From the NCBI GenBank assembly GCA_963516675.1, contig CAUQBH010000001.1, forward strand, positions 1-64,000: a stretch of DNA of 64,000 bases, read 5' to 3'. Numbering within the stretch: position 1 is the stretch's first letter; every line of letters starts with the position of its first letter. Positions 8,200 through 15,662 of this stretch are shown piece by piece. A program made the translations under genes and the position numbers. This DNA is from JABCPE02 sp963516675 (GTDB taxonomy: Bacteria > Bacteroidota > Bacteroidia > Flavobacteriales > Weeksellaceae). The notes beneath the pieces were generated by a model. It did no database searches, was not told the DNA's origin, and saw only the letters and a program-made list of their open reading frames with translations.

Positions 8200-8207
8200 T
8201 AAATTTG
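8200..8207 (+). promoter_or_regulatory. -7 element of htrA
   Basis: TAAATTTG matches TAnnTTTG, 33 bases before the ATG at 8241. Its position shows that the upstream TTG at 8205 cannot be the start codon. Confidence 0.5.
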
Positions 8208-8240
8208 TATCAACAAAATCAAAATAAATACAACATTTAT

Positions 8241-9758
8241 ATGAAAAACCAATTGAAAAAACTTGCTCCTTTTGCATTAGTAGGAATACTTTCTGGGGCG
8301 ACGACCTTTGGAGCAATTAACTATTTTAATGAAGAACAAAATAACGCCGATTTTTCTTATTTCTCCACTTCTGGGAAAAACGCCATCCCAGCAGGGCTGA
8401 ACGGAGCGTCTTCTGACAACTTCGTAAAAGCTTCTAAAACAACAGTTCCTGCCGTAGTTACGATAAGAAATTACCAAAACAATACACCTTCCTCTGGAAG
8501 ATCTATGGATCAGGATATTTTTGATTTTTTCTTCGGAGAAGGATTCAGAAATAATAGAAACCAAAGACAAGAAGCACCAAAAGACCTGCCTTCTGGGCTG
8601 GGTTCAGGAGTTATCATTTCACCTGATGGATACATCATATCGAATAACCATGTGGTAGCAGGAGCTAGCAAACTGGAAGTAGTTCTAAGCAACAAGAAAA
8701 CTTACACTGCTACACTCATCGGAACTGACCCGAGTACAGACATCGCACTACTAAAAATAGAAGACAAAGGGCTTCCTTATCTTAACTTTGCGAACTCAGA
8801 TTTAGTTGAGGTCGGGCAATGGGTTCTTGCCGTGGGAAATCCACTTGGGCTTAACTCTACCGTTACAGCGGGAATTGTCTCTGCAAAAGGTAGAAGCATA
8901 GACCTTCTCAGCCAGCAGAGTAGAACACCAATTGAAAGTTTTATCCAGACTGATGCTGCCATCAACAAAGGAAATAGTGGAGGTGCGCTAGTAAACCTAA
9001 ACGGAGATTTGATTGGGATAAACTCTGCAATCTCTTCATCCTCTGGATATTACGAAGGATATGGATTCGCTGTTCCTGCTAATTTGGCTAAAAAAGTAGT
9101 AGAAGATATCAAGAAATTTGGTCTTGTTCAGAGAGGATTCTTGGGAGTTGGGTCTTTAGATTTATCTAATGATTTACAAGTTAAAACATACAACCAAAGA
9201 AATAAAACCAGCCTAAAATCTGGAAAAGGTATCTATGTAACAGATGTTGCTAAAAATAGTGGTGCAGAAGATGCAGGAATCAAAACTGGAGATATCATCA
9301 CTAAGATAGATAATGTAAATATCGATGGATTCTCTGACCTTTCGCTGGCTATTGGCAGCAAGAGACCTGGGGATAAAGTTTCTGTAACCTACATAAGGGG
9401 CGGAAAAGAGCACAAAACTACTGCTGCTCTAAAAGACCAAAAAGGAAACACTTCTCTACGAAGCAAAGCTGACCTCAGCGTAGCTGAAAAATTAGGAGGT
9501 GAGTTCGAAAGCCTAAGCGACCGAGTAAAAGTAAGCTACGGACTGAGCAGCGGTGTCATCGCTAGAAACATCGTAGATGGCGGAGAACTCTCTAAAATAG
9601 GTATCGTGGACAACTATATCATTATGGAGATAAATGGAAAACCTGTTAATTCTCAGAAAGATATAGAAAATCTACTGAAAAATTACAAAGGAACTGTATC
9701 TGTGGTCTATCTCGATGAGTACGGAAGAGCCACTAGAAGAGGTTTCACCATGCCTTAA
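8241..9758 (+). CDS. htrA: HtrA/DegP-type periplasmic serine protease with two PDZ domains
   Basis: 505 residues from the ATG at 8241. Residues 8-28 are a hydrophobic signal or anchor (LAPFALVGILSGATTFGAI). The trypsin-like domain carries the triad H137 (NNHVV), D167 (TDIALLK) and S246 (GNSGGAL). Two PDZ domains follow at about 280-380 and 410-500, each with a GI-type carboxylate-binding loop. Envelope protein quality control: it degrades or refolds misfolded exported proteins. Single gene with its own promoter and terminator. A longer TTG-started version is excluded by the promoter position. Confidence 0.93.
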   Translation: MKNQLKKLAPFALVGILSGATTFGAINYFNEEQNNADFSYFSTSGKNAIPAGLNGASSDNFVKASKTTVPAVVTIRNYQNNTPSSGRSMDQDIFDFFFGEGFRNNRNQRQEAPKDLPSGLGSGVIISPDGYIISNNHVVAGASKLEVVLSNKKTYTATLIGTDPSTDIALLKIEDKGLPYLNFANSDLVEVGQWVLAVGNPLGLNSTVTAGIVSAKGRSIDLLSQQSRTPIESFIQTDAAINKGNSGGALVNLNGDLIGINSAISSSSGYYEGYGFAVPANLAKKVVEDIKKFGLVQRGFLGVGSLDLSNDLQVKTYNQRNKTSLKSGKGIYVTDVAKNSGAEDAGIKTGDIITKIDNVNIDGFSDLSLAIGSKRPGDKVSVTYIRGGKEHKTTAALKDQKGNTSLRSKADLSVAEKLGGEFESLSDRVKVSYGLSSGVIARNIVDGGELSKIGIVDNYIIMEINGKPVNSQKDIENLLKNYKGTVSVVYLDEYGRATRRGFTMP

Positions 9759-9786
9759 AACATAATTTTTAAACTTATATTTGATT

Positions 9787-9828
9787 AAAATCCTACAAGA
9801 ATCTAAAAGATTTTTGTGGGATTTTTTT
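9787..9828 (+). terminator. Intrinsic terminator after htrA
   Basis: Imperfect inverted repeat built from AAATCC...AGAATC and GATTTTT...GGATTT followed by a run of seven T. Confidence 0.6.
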
Positions 9829-9858
9829 CTTGAAGTTTCATTTTTTCTACAAAAGTAA

Positions 9859-9866
9859 TATCTTTG
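9859..9866 (+). promoter_or_regulatory. -7 element close to start codon
   Basis: TATCTTTG only 5 bases before the ATG at 9872. Transcription should begin at about the start codon, which implies a leaderless or nearly leaderless mRNA. Confidence 0.5.
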
Positions 9867-9871
9867 TGCCT

Positions 9872-10468
9872 ATGGATTATAAAAAACTATTTATCCGAGG
9901 TATTTCATACAGCCAGACTCAGTCTGGTGCCTATGCTCTATTGCTGGAAGAGCCAAAAACAGGGATAAAACTACCTATCGTAATCGGTAATTTCGAAGCC
10001 CAGTCTATCTCTATGGGACTAGAAAAAGATTTCAAACTTACTAGACCGCTTACTCATGATTTATTTGCAAGATTTATAGAAGACACCCGCTATATCATAG
10101 AATCCGTTGTGATTTATAAGATAGTAGACGGGGTATTTTTTTCTAATATCAATTTTACCAATAGACTCATCGGGGATAGTATCACCCTAGATTCTAGAAC
10201 ATCTGATGCAGTAGCGATGGCAATAAGGTTTGATGCGCCTGTATATACCACTCAGGAGGTCTTGGATGAAGCAGGAATTTTACTAAATCTACAGGAAGAA
10301 GATGATGAGGACGAAATAGAAGAAATTTTCCCTGATGTCATCACAGAACCAGTAAAAAGCATGCAGGAACTACAGGAAGAACTAGATGAAGCCGTAAAAA
10401 ATGAGGATTTTGACCTCGCTCTAAAAATTCAGGAAGAAATAAAAAATAGAAATCATAATATAGAATAA
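9872..10468 (+). CDS. Bifunctional nuclease family protein (DUF151) with UVR tail
   Basis: 198 residues from the ATG at 9872. The DUF151 domain covers about residues 1-130 (LPIVIGNFEAQSI, SRTSDAVAMAIRFDAPVY). After an acidic linker a C-terminal UVR-type motif appears (LQEELDEAVKNEDFDLALKI), as in UvrB/UvrC and in McsA. Family members in plants were described as having DNase and RNase activity; the role in Flavobacteriia is not established. The ORF could be extended upstream to a TTG at 9830, but the promoter lies in that stretch. The permease gene follows by 9 bases. Confidence 0.85.
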   Translation: MDYKKLFIRGISYSQTQSGAYALLLEEPKTGIKLPIVIGNFEAQSISMGLEKDFKLTRPLTHDLFARFIEDTRYIIESVVIYKIVDGVFFSNINFTNRLIGDSITLDSRTSDAVAMAIRFDAPVYTTQEVLDEAGILLNLQEEDDEDEIEEIFPDVITEPVKSMQELQEELDEAVKNEDFDLALKIQEEIKNRNHNIE

Positions 10469-10477
10469 ACCAAAGAA

Positions 10478-11800
10478 ATGAACATTAAAATCAGACTTAT
10501 CATTCTAAGTTTCCTCCAATTTGCAGTTTGGGGAGCCTACCTTACTTCCATGGGAAATTATTTAGGTTCTATCGGACTTGGACAGCAGATTGGACTTTTT
10601 TATGCCATGCAGGGCTTTGTATCCATTCTGATGCCTGCCATTATGGGAATTATCGCAGACCGCTGGATTCCTGCACAAAAACTTTTGGGAATTTCCCACC
10701 TCATCGCAGCTATTTTCTTAGGAGCGGCAGGATATTATGGCATGCAGCATAGCGACAGCACGGACTTCACTACTCTTTTTACTTTGTATTCTCTGAGTGT
10801 AATGTTCTACATGCCGACTATTGCCCTTTCTAATTCGGTAGCTTATTCTGCTTTAATCAATAATAATTTTGATACTATAAAAACCTTCCCTCCCATCAGA
10901 ACTTTTGGGACGATAGGTTTCATCGTTGCGATGCTTTTTGTGAATTTTGCTGGATTTGAAAATGGTAGTTTCACTCTTAATTTTTCTAATTCACAAGGGT
11001 TCGTAAGTTTCCAAAATACTTATGCTCAGTTTTTTGTATCTGCTTTCTTGGGAGTTATGTTGTTTGCTTATTCTTTCACTTTGCCGCACTGCCCTACCAA
11101 TAAATCTGATGAAAAACAAACACTATCTGATGCCTTAGGTCTGAAGGCTTTTGCTCTATTTAAGGACAAAAAAATGGCGATTTTCTTTGTATTTTCAATG
11201 TTACTAGGAATTTCCCTACAAATTACCAACGGCTACGCCAATCCTTTCATTACGAGTTTCAAAGATATTCCGCAGTATGCAGATTCTTGGGGCGCTAATA
11301 ATGCCAATGCCTTGATATCACTTTCGCAAGTTTCAGAAACACTCTGTATCTTACTGATTCCTTTCTGTTTAAAGAAATTTGGAATAAAGAAAGTGATGCT
11401 TATGGCCATGTTCTCATGGTTCCTAAGATTCGGACTGTTCGCTGTGGGTGATCCAGGCAGCGGAGTTTGGATGTTTATTCTTTCCATGATTGTTTATGGT
11501 GTTGCTTTTGATTTCTTCAATGTATCAGGTTCGCTATTCGTAGACCAAGAAACGGATGACAATATCCGCTCATCTGCACAAGGCGTTTTCATGATGATGA
11601 CCAATGGTTTTGGTTCTACTATCGGTATGCTTGTGGCTGGAGAAATTGTAAATCACTATCAGATTTTCTCCGATATAGACCCTGTCACAAAGATGAATGG
11701 CTGGTATAGTGCTTGGGCTATTTTTGCTTACTATGCCCTTGCTGTGGCGATTATGTTTATGATAGTTTTCAAATACAAACACACACACCCGAAAAACTAG
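10478..11800 (+). CDS. nupG: Nucleoside permease, NupG-type MFS transporter
   Basis: 440 residues with twelve hydrophobic segments. The N-terminus IRLIILSFLQFAVWGAYLTSMGNYL is characteristic of the nucleoside:H+ symporter family (NupG/XapB), as are the IADRWIPAQKLLG loop after TM2 and the later GVAFDFFNVSGSLFVDQE motif. It imports nucleosides through the inner membrane. Length matches the family (about 420-450). Probably co-transcribed with the DUF151 gene; a strong terminator follows. Confidence 0.9.
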   Translation: MNIKIRLIILSFLQFAVWGAYLTSMGNYLGSIGLGQQIGLFYAMQGFVSILMPAIMGIIADRWIPAQKLLGISHLIAAIFLGAAGYYGMQHSDSTDFTTLFTLYSLSVMFYMPTIALSNSVAYSALINNNFDTIKTFPPIRTFGTIGFIVAMLFVNFAGFENGSFTLNFSNSQGFVSFQNTYAQFFVSAFLGVMLFAYSFTLPHCPTNKSDEKQTLSDALGLKAFALFKDKKMAIFFVFSMLLGISLQITNGYANPFITSFKDIPQYADSWGANNANALISLSQVSETLCILLIPFCLKKFGIKKVMLMAMFSWFLRFGLFAVGDPGSGVWMFILSMIVYGVAFDFFNVSGSLFVDQETDDNIRSSAQGVFMMMTNGFGSTIGMLVAGEIVNHYQIFSDIDPVTKMNGWYSAWAIFAYYALAVAIMFMIVFKYKHTHPKN

Positions 11801-11827
11801 AAAATATCAATCATTAAAACACAAATT

Positions 11828-11863
11828 AAAAACACACTTTCCATTTTGGGAAAGTGTGTTTTT
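11828..11863 (+). terminator. Strong intrinsic terminator
   Basis: Perfect 15-bp stem AAAAACACACTTTCC / GGAAAGTGTGTTTTT with a 6-base loop, A-rich before and T-rich after, so it may serve both strands. Confidence 0.85.
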
Positions 11864-11905
11864 AAAATAATAAAACAGATTAAAAATTAAAAGTGTACAA
11901 TTATC

Positions 11906-12262
11906 TTATTCCACAACCTCATAGCTTATAGAAACTACGCCGCTTCTGAGGTCTGCTATCTTACTAAATGCTGCCTTACTGAGGTCAAAAGCTCTTTTCT
12001 TAGAAAAGGGCCCTCTGTCATTCACCCTTACAATTACACTTTTTTCATTCTTTAAGTTGGTAATTTTTACCTTTGTCCCGAATGGAAGGGTTTTATTTGC
12101 AGCTGTTAATTTTTTATTGTCAAAAATCTCACCACTTGCTGTTTTTCTACCATTAAATTTATCATGGTAATATGAAGCTGTGCTTGTTTTCACTCCTTTT
12201 TCCTTGTCAAATGAAGCTCCAAGTGTAAAAGCCATCAAACCAAAAAAAATAAGTCGTTTCAT
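11906..12262 (-). CDS. rlpA: RlpA-like double-psi beta-barrel protein
   Basis: 118 residues. Residues 1-17 are a signal peptide (MKRLIFFGLMAFTLGAS). The rest is one double-psi beta-barrel domain with the RlpA signatures ASYYHDKFNGRKTASGE, PFGTKVKITN and VRVNDRGPF. Family members bind peptidoglycan and some cleave denuded glycan strands at the septum. It lacks the C-terminal SPOR domain of classical RlpA, so septal targeting is uncertain. Single gene. Confidence 0.88.
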   Translation of the reverse strand: MKRLIFFGLMAFTLGASFDKEKGVKTSTASYYHDKFNGRKTASGEIFDNKKLTAANKTLPFGTKVKITNLKNEKSVIVRVNDRGPFSKKRAFDLSKAAFSKIADLRSGVVSISYEVVE

Positions 12263-12466
12263 GTCAAATAGTTTTATTTTTGAATTAGTTGAGACAAATT
12301 TATGCCCATTTATAGAATCTTCATATTTTTTTCGTTCTATGATGTTTTTTCTTTGATATTTTAAACCAGAACTAAACCGCTATCCTCCTAAAATAGAGCA
12401 AAAAACAAGCTTTGTTAAAAAAGGTTAAAAAACAAGCGCATTTCTTAACGAAATTAACACAAAAGA

Positions 12467-12493
12467 AAAAACACTGATTTTCAGTGTTTTTTA
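12467..12493 (-). terminator. Terminator of the SufT-like operon
   Basis: Perfect stem around AAAAACACTGA / TCAGTGTTTTT with a 3-base loop, directly at the stop codon of the minus-strand gene ending at 12491. Confidence 0.7.
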
Positions 12494-12817
12494 TAATAAT
12501 CCTAATTCAAATTTAGCTTCCTCGCTCATCATGTCCTTTTCCCATTCTGGCTCGAAGGTTATCTCCACCTTGGATTTTGTAATTCCTTCTACTTCACCTA
12601 CTTTCTCCTCCACCTCCATCGGAAGGCTCTCCGCTACGGGACAGTTGGGCGTAGTCAGGGTCATCAGCACTTTTGCTTCGCCCTCGTCGCTTATCTGCAC
12701 ATCATAAATCAGCCCCAGCTCGTATATATCCACAGGGATTTCTGGGTCGTAGATGGTTTTCAGCACCTTTATAACCTCCTCCCCTAGTGATGTGATTTGT
12801 TCATCTGTTAATTTCAT
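12491..12817 (-). CDS. sufT: SufT-like iron-sulfur assembly factor (MIP18/DUF59)
   Basis: 108 residues, a single DUF59 domain: EEVIKVLKTIYDPEIPVDIYELGLIYDV, then VLMTLTTPNCPVAES with the conserved cysteine, and VEITFEPEWEKDMMSEEAK. These proteins help mature Fe-S proteins, and in Bacteroidota the gene often sits with suf genes. Here it follows a 3'-5' exonuclease gene by 21 bases on the minus strand, so the two are probably co-transcribed. Not PaaD, because no phenylacetate genes are near. Confidence 0.85.
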   Translation of the reverse strand: MKLTDEQITSLGEEVIKVLKTIYDPEIPVDIYELGLIYDVQISDEGEAKVLMTLTTPNCPVAESLPMEVEEKVGEVEGITKSKVEITFEPEWEKDMMSEEAKFELGLL

Positions 12818-12838
12818 ATAATTTCTCTTTTTCTCTAA

Positions 12839-13534
12839 TTATTCGGATTTAGTCAATAAATCTTCCTGCCTCATTTTTCGGAAAACATTCGCCAAAGTTA
12901 AAACATCTTTTTCACAATATTCTACTATCCTCTGCAAATCCTTTTCCTGATAATAAATTTCTGCCACCATAGAGCCGTCTATATCATCCTTTGGCGTAGG
13001 CACTCCGAAGATATGCGCCATCAGTTCTAAAGAAATAAAACTCTTCCAATCGCCGAATTTCCAAAGTTCCATAGTATCCAAATGCGATATTTCCCAAGGT
13101 TTTTTCCCAAAAGTCTGAAACGGAACAGGCGGCTGAAAACCATTGATAAGCATCCTTCGGGCAATCCAGGGAAAATCAAATTCCTTGCCGTTATGGGCAC
13201 AGAGGATTATATTTTGCAGTCTAGGACTATTAAATATATTTCCAAAATCTTCCAGCAGTTTTTTCTCATCATCACCATAGAAAGATTTGATTTTCAAACG
13301 ATTATCTTTTTCCAGCATTCCCACAGAAATACAGATGATTTTGCCAAATTCCGCCATAATTCCAGCCCTATCCTGATAGAAATCTGCCGCCGAAACATCT
13401 TCACCACGCTGCCGCAGTGTTTTCTTATCCCAAAGTTTTTTTTCTTCTTCAGAGACTTCATTCCAGTTTCCAACTTGTGGAACTGTTTCAATGTCCAAAA
13501 ACAAAATCCGCTCTATGGGAATACTCTTTATCAT
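12839..13534 (-). CDS. PolB-like 3'-5' exonuclease (DEDDy)
   Basis: 231 residues of the DEDD exonuclease fold. Acidic residues are visible at D14 and E16 (FLDIETVP), D120 (AHNGKEFDFPW) and the DEDDy motif Y206...D210 (YCEKDVLTL). This subfamily of stand-alone predicted PolB-type 3'-5' exonucleases is common in Bacteroidota; the natural substrate is unknown, with DNA repair or proofreading being likely. First gene of a two-gene minus-strand operon with the SufT-like gene. Confidence 0.85.
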   Translation of the reverse strand: MIKSIPIERILFLDIETVPQVGNWNEVSEEEKKLWDKKTLRQRGEDVSAADFYQDRAGIMAEFGKIICISVGMLEKDNRLKIKSFYGDDEKKLLEDFGNIFNSPRLQNIILCAHNGKEFDFPWIARRMLINGFQPPVPFQTFGKKPWEISHLDTMELWKFGDWKSFISLELMAHIFGVPTPKDDIDGSMVAEIYYQEKDLQRIVEYCEKDVLTLANVFRKMRQEDLLTKSE

Positions 13535-13633
13535 AAAAATAAAATAGGCTACAAAAATAAGTTTTAAAAAATTAAATGCATTAATTATTTTAAAAAATCT
13601 TGTTTTGACCTTAAAAAAATAAAGAAATAAATG

Positions 13634-13641
13634 TAAATTTG
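13634..13641 (+). promoter_or_regulatory. -7 element TAAATTTG
   Basis: Matches TAnnTTTG, 26 bases before the lipoprotein start at 13668. Confidence 0.5.
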
Positions 13642-13667
13642 TTTCGATTTAAAAAAATTTAATTATT

Positions 13668-14327
13668 ATGAAAAATCTAAAATTTTTATTTGCTTTTTTA
13701 GTTTATTTTGCTGTGCTTTCTTGTTCAGGAACATTTAGTACATTACCTGATGGAAAACAAATAGACAACAGGCTAGTAGGAGAATGGGCAGGTTCAGAAG
13801 AAAATAATCAAATGGAAGGTGTGAAAAAAAGCTGGGTAATGAAAAGACTTAAAAACGGTTCTTTTTCCCTTGAATTCACAGTCGAAGAAAATGGTGATGT
13901 TTCTAGCTTTGAAGAAACAGGAACTTGGTGGGTAGAAAATGGAAAATTCTATGAATTCCATGATTTCACAAAAAAAACTGACCACTATTCTTACGAAGTT
14001 TTAAATAAAAATCAAGTTAAATTCAAAGCTGAGCACATTGGTGTAGAAATGAATAAATATGATTATGAATTTATTGACACAAGAAAAACACCTGAGAAAA
14101 ACAAGAAAAAAGGTGAACTGGGTCTTTCTATTTCCAATCCTATAAAAGTAAACAGTGTACCAGAAGAATACCAATACATTAGAGAAAACTGCGAAGGATG
14201 CAAAGTTATAAGCCAAGCATTGATAAACGAAGGAAAATCCTACTATGATGAACTAAAAGTACAAAAACCTGACGGAACCACAGTCAGCTATTTCTTTGAT
14301 ATCAATTCTTTTTACCTTGATTTTTGA
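13668..14327 (+). CDS. Lipoprotein of unknown function
   Basis: 219 residues with a type II signal peptide and lipobox AVLSC, the lipidated cysteine being about residue 19. Residues 35-140 look like a lipocalin-type beta domain (LVGEWAGSEEN..., GTWWVENGKFYEF). The C-terminal part has two cysteines (ENCEGCKVISQALINEGKSYYDE) and resembles a small second domain. Function unknown; probably in the periplasm or on the cell surface. Ends at a terminator shared with ndk. Confidence 0.75.
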   Translation: MKNLKFLFAFLVYFAVLSCSGTFSTLPDGKQIDNRLVGEWAGSEENNQMEGVKKSWVMKRLKNGSFSLEFTVEENGDVSSFEETGTWWVENGKFYEFHDFTKKTDHYSYEVLNKNQVKFKAEHIGVEMNKYDYEFIDTRKTPEKNKKKGELGLSISNPIKVNSVPEEYQYIRENCEGCKVISQALINEGKSYYDELKVQKPDGTTVSYFFDINSFYLDF

Positions 14328-14348
14328 TATTATAAAGTTTGAGGAAAT

Positions 14349-14380
14349 AAAAAAGATTACCAAAAATGGTAATCTTTTTT
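14349..14380. terminator. Bidirectional terminator
   Basis: Perfect 14-bp stem AAAAAAGATTACCA (14349-14362) / TGGTAATCTTTTTT (14367-14380), loop AAAA, between convergent genes. Confidence 0.85.
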
Positions 14381-14392
14381 ATTTAATTCTAA

Positions 14393-14812
14393 TTAGAAAA
14401 TTTCTCTTCCTGAGAAGTGGAATGTCGCTTCTATTTGTGCATTTTCATCAGAGTCAGAACCATGAACAGCGTTTTCTCCTACGCTTCTTGCGAACATTTT
14501 TCTGATAGTTCCTTCTGCTGCTTCTGCTGGGTTAGTAGCTCCGATCAATTTTCTGAAATCTTCTACTGCGTTGTCTTTTTCCAAAACAGCCGCTACGATA
14601 GGTCCAGAAGACATGAATTCTACTAATTCTCCGTAGAAAGGTCTCTCTGCGTGAACTTCATAGAATTTTTTAGCATCAGCTACTGTAAGCTGAGTAAGTT
14701 TCATTGCTTTGATTTTAAATCCAGCTTCTGAAATTTTTCCTAAAATTGCTCCGATATGCCTGTCTGCTACTGCATCTGGCTTAATCATTGTAAATGTAAT
14801 CTTTCCTGCCAT
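14393..14812 (-). CDS. ndk: Nucleoside-diphosphate kinase
   Basis: 139 residues from the ATG at 14812 (MAGKITFTMIKPDAV), the usual family length; an upstream in-frame ATG at 14836 would add eight atypical residues and overlaps a minus-strand -7 element (TATTTTTG, plus positions 14834-14841). The catalytic histidine is H117 in NAVHGSDSDENA. The enzyme transfers gamma-phosphate between nucleoside triphosphates and diphosphates and balances the nucleotide pool. Single gene. Confidence 0.95.
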   Translation of the reverse strand: MAGKITFTMIKPDAVADRHIGAILGKISEAGFKIKAMKLTQLTVADAKKFYEVHAERPFYGELVEFMSSGPIVAAVLEKDNAVEDFRKLIGATNPAEAAEGTIRKMFARSVGENAVHGSDSDENAQIEATFHFSGREIF

Positions 14813-14881
14813 TTTCTTAAAATTTATTTTCCGCAAAAATACGATTTAATTTTCACATATGTATATTTGTTTTTAATATTT

Positions 14882-14898
14882 TTGGCACGATATTTGAT
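14882..14898 (+). promoter_or_regulatory. Sigma-54-like promoter, copy 1
   Basis: TTGGCACGATATTTGAT matches the RpoN consensus TTGGCACG-N4-TTGCW at the correct GG-to-G spacing of 11; the only deviation is TTGA instead of TTGC at -12. Predicted transcription start is near 14909. Confidence 0.65.
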
Positions 14899-14908
14899 AA
14901 TATCCAAA

Positions 14909-14989
14909 ATAAGATTCTCATATTAAATTTGAGTTTTCATGGTTATTAGTTTTTACCTCTTGTAAATTTTAATTTGCAGGAGGTTTTTT
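14909..14989 (+). ncRNA. Candidate sigma-54-dependent small RNA, copy 1
   Basis: Between a sigma-54-like promoter and an intrinsic terminator lie about 80 bases with no open frame. The 3' hairpin (14956-14983) starts CCTCTTGTAAATT and closes with AATTTGCAGGAGG, then T6. A second near-identical unit lies 138 bases downstream. Bases in the terminator stem differ between copies but keep pairing through G-U changes, which argues for selection on RNA structure. Function unknown; possible trans-acting sRNA. Confidence 0.6.
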
Positions 14990-15019
14990 ATTTTTAACTT
15001 TTTAATTTTAATTTTAAGT

Positions 15020-15036
15020 TTGGCACGATATTTGAT
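15020..15036 (+). promoter_or_regulatory. Sigma-54-like promoter, copy 2
   Basis: The same 17-base TTGGCACGATATTTGAT sequence as at 14882, with identical spacing. Predicted start near 15047. Confidence 0.65.
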
Positions 15037-15046
15037 AAATGTAATA

Positions 15047-15131
15047 AAGAGTAGATTCTCATGTTTAATTTGAGTTTTCATGGTTATTAGTTTTTACCTC
15101 TTGTAGATTTTAAATTTACAGGAGGTTTTTT
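15047..15131 (+). ncRNA. Candidate sigma-54-dependent small RNA, copy 2
   Basis: Homologue of the unit at 14909. It shares the segment around 15070-15100 (ATTTGAGTTTTCATGGTTA and following) almost exactly, and ends in a hairpin (15097-15125) of CCTCTTGTAGATTT paired with AAATTTACAGGAGG, then T6. The 5' 20 bases differ more from copy 1 than the rest. No coding potential. Lies just upstream of rnpB. Confidence 0.6.
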
Positions 15132-15150
15132 ATTTTCAATTTTTTAATTC

Positions 15151-15158
15151 TATATTTG
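15151..15158 (+). promoter_or_regulatory. -7 element of rnpB
   Basis: TATATTTG, exact TAnnTTTG match, 5 bases before the predicted 5' end of RNase P RNA. Confidence 0.6.
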
Positions 15159-15162
15159 CCGT

Positions 15163-15463
15163 GACAAGTGTGGCTTGTTGATTTCTTTATGAAATAGGAA
15201 AGTCTGGACACCACAGAGCAGCATAGCGGGTAACGCCCGTCCGTAGCGATACGAGGACAAGTGCAACAGAAAGCAAGTACAGTACGGCTGTAGTGAAATC
15301 AGGTAAACTCTATGCGGTGCAACACTAAGTATATCGGCAACTAAGGGTAGCTCGTCCAATGCCGAGGGGTAAGTGGCTAAAGTTTTATAGCAATATAAAA
15401 TGTAGATAAATAACAAGCACTTTGATTTTTCAAAGGACAGAATCCGGCTTATAGCACTTGTCT
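15163..15463 (+). ncRNA. rnpB: RNase P RNA
   Basis: Recognised by the universally conserved segments GGAAAGTCTGGACACCACAG near the 5' end, GCAACAGAAAGCAAGTACAG in the middle and GGACAGAATCCGGCTTAT near the 3' end. The terminal P1 helix is visible as GACAAGTG (15163-15170) pairing with CACTTGTC (15455-15462), which fixes both ends. The catalytic RNA of RNase P matures tRNA 5' ends. At about 300 bases it is rather short for a type A RNA. Confidence 0.93.
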
Positions 15464-15474
15464 TTATTATATTT

Positions 15475-15640
15475 TGGTTCTATTGAGAAATAGATGAAAA
15501 GGGAATCGGGCGAAAATCCCGAGCTGTCCCCGCAACTGTAAATTGCAAAAAAAGTTTCTACAAAAAAGCCACTGCTCACGCGGGAAGGCGTAGAAATGCA
15601 AAAGCCAGGAGACCTGCCAGATATAAATTTAATAACAAAA
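15475..15640 (+). promoter_or_regulatory. Cobalamin riboswitch
   Basis: The adenosylcobalamin aptamer is recognisable from GAGCTGTCCCCGCAACTGTA, AAGCCACTG, GGGAAGGCG and the B12 box GCCAGGAGACCTGCC (about 15604-15618). It lies in the leader of the TonB-dependent receptor starting at 15663, and should reduce expression when B12 is abundant. Its exact 5' edge is uncertain; it begins just 10-15 bases after rnpB. Confidence 0.93.
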
Positions 15641-15662
15641 CTTTCGGAGGAAAAGTAGAATT

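Larger units (their letters stand above)
14882..15131 (+). repeat. Two tandem promoter-RNA-terminator units
   Basis: Direct repeat of about 110 bases, offset 138-141 bases, covering promoter, transcribed body and terminator. The units are separated by an AT-rich spacer (about 14990-15019). Confidence 0.85.

Noticed and set aside
8205..8240. TTG start for htrA giving 12 more residues
   Set aside because: The TTG lies within the -7 promoter element, so it would not be transcribed; the ATG at 8241 precedes a normal signal peptide.
13082..13567. Plus-strand frame of 161 codons opposite the exonuclease
   Set aside because: Antisense shadow of the DEDDy exonuclease gene, which has clear catalytic motifs.
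15150..15416. Minus-strand open frame of 88 codons
   Set aside because: It is antisense to RNase P RNA and has no protein-like features.
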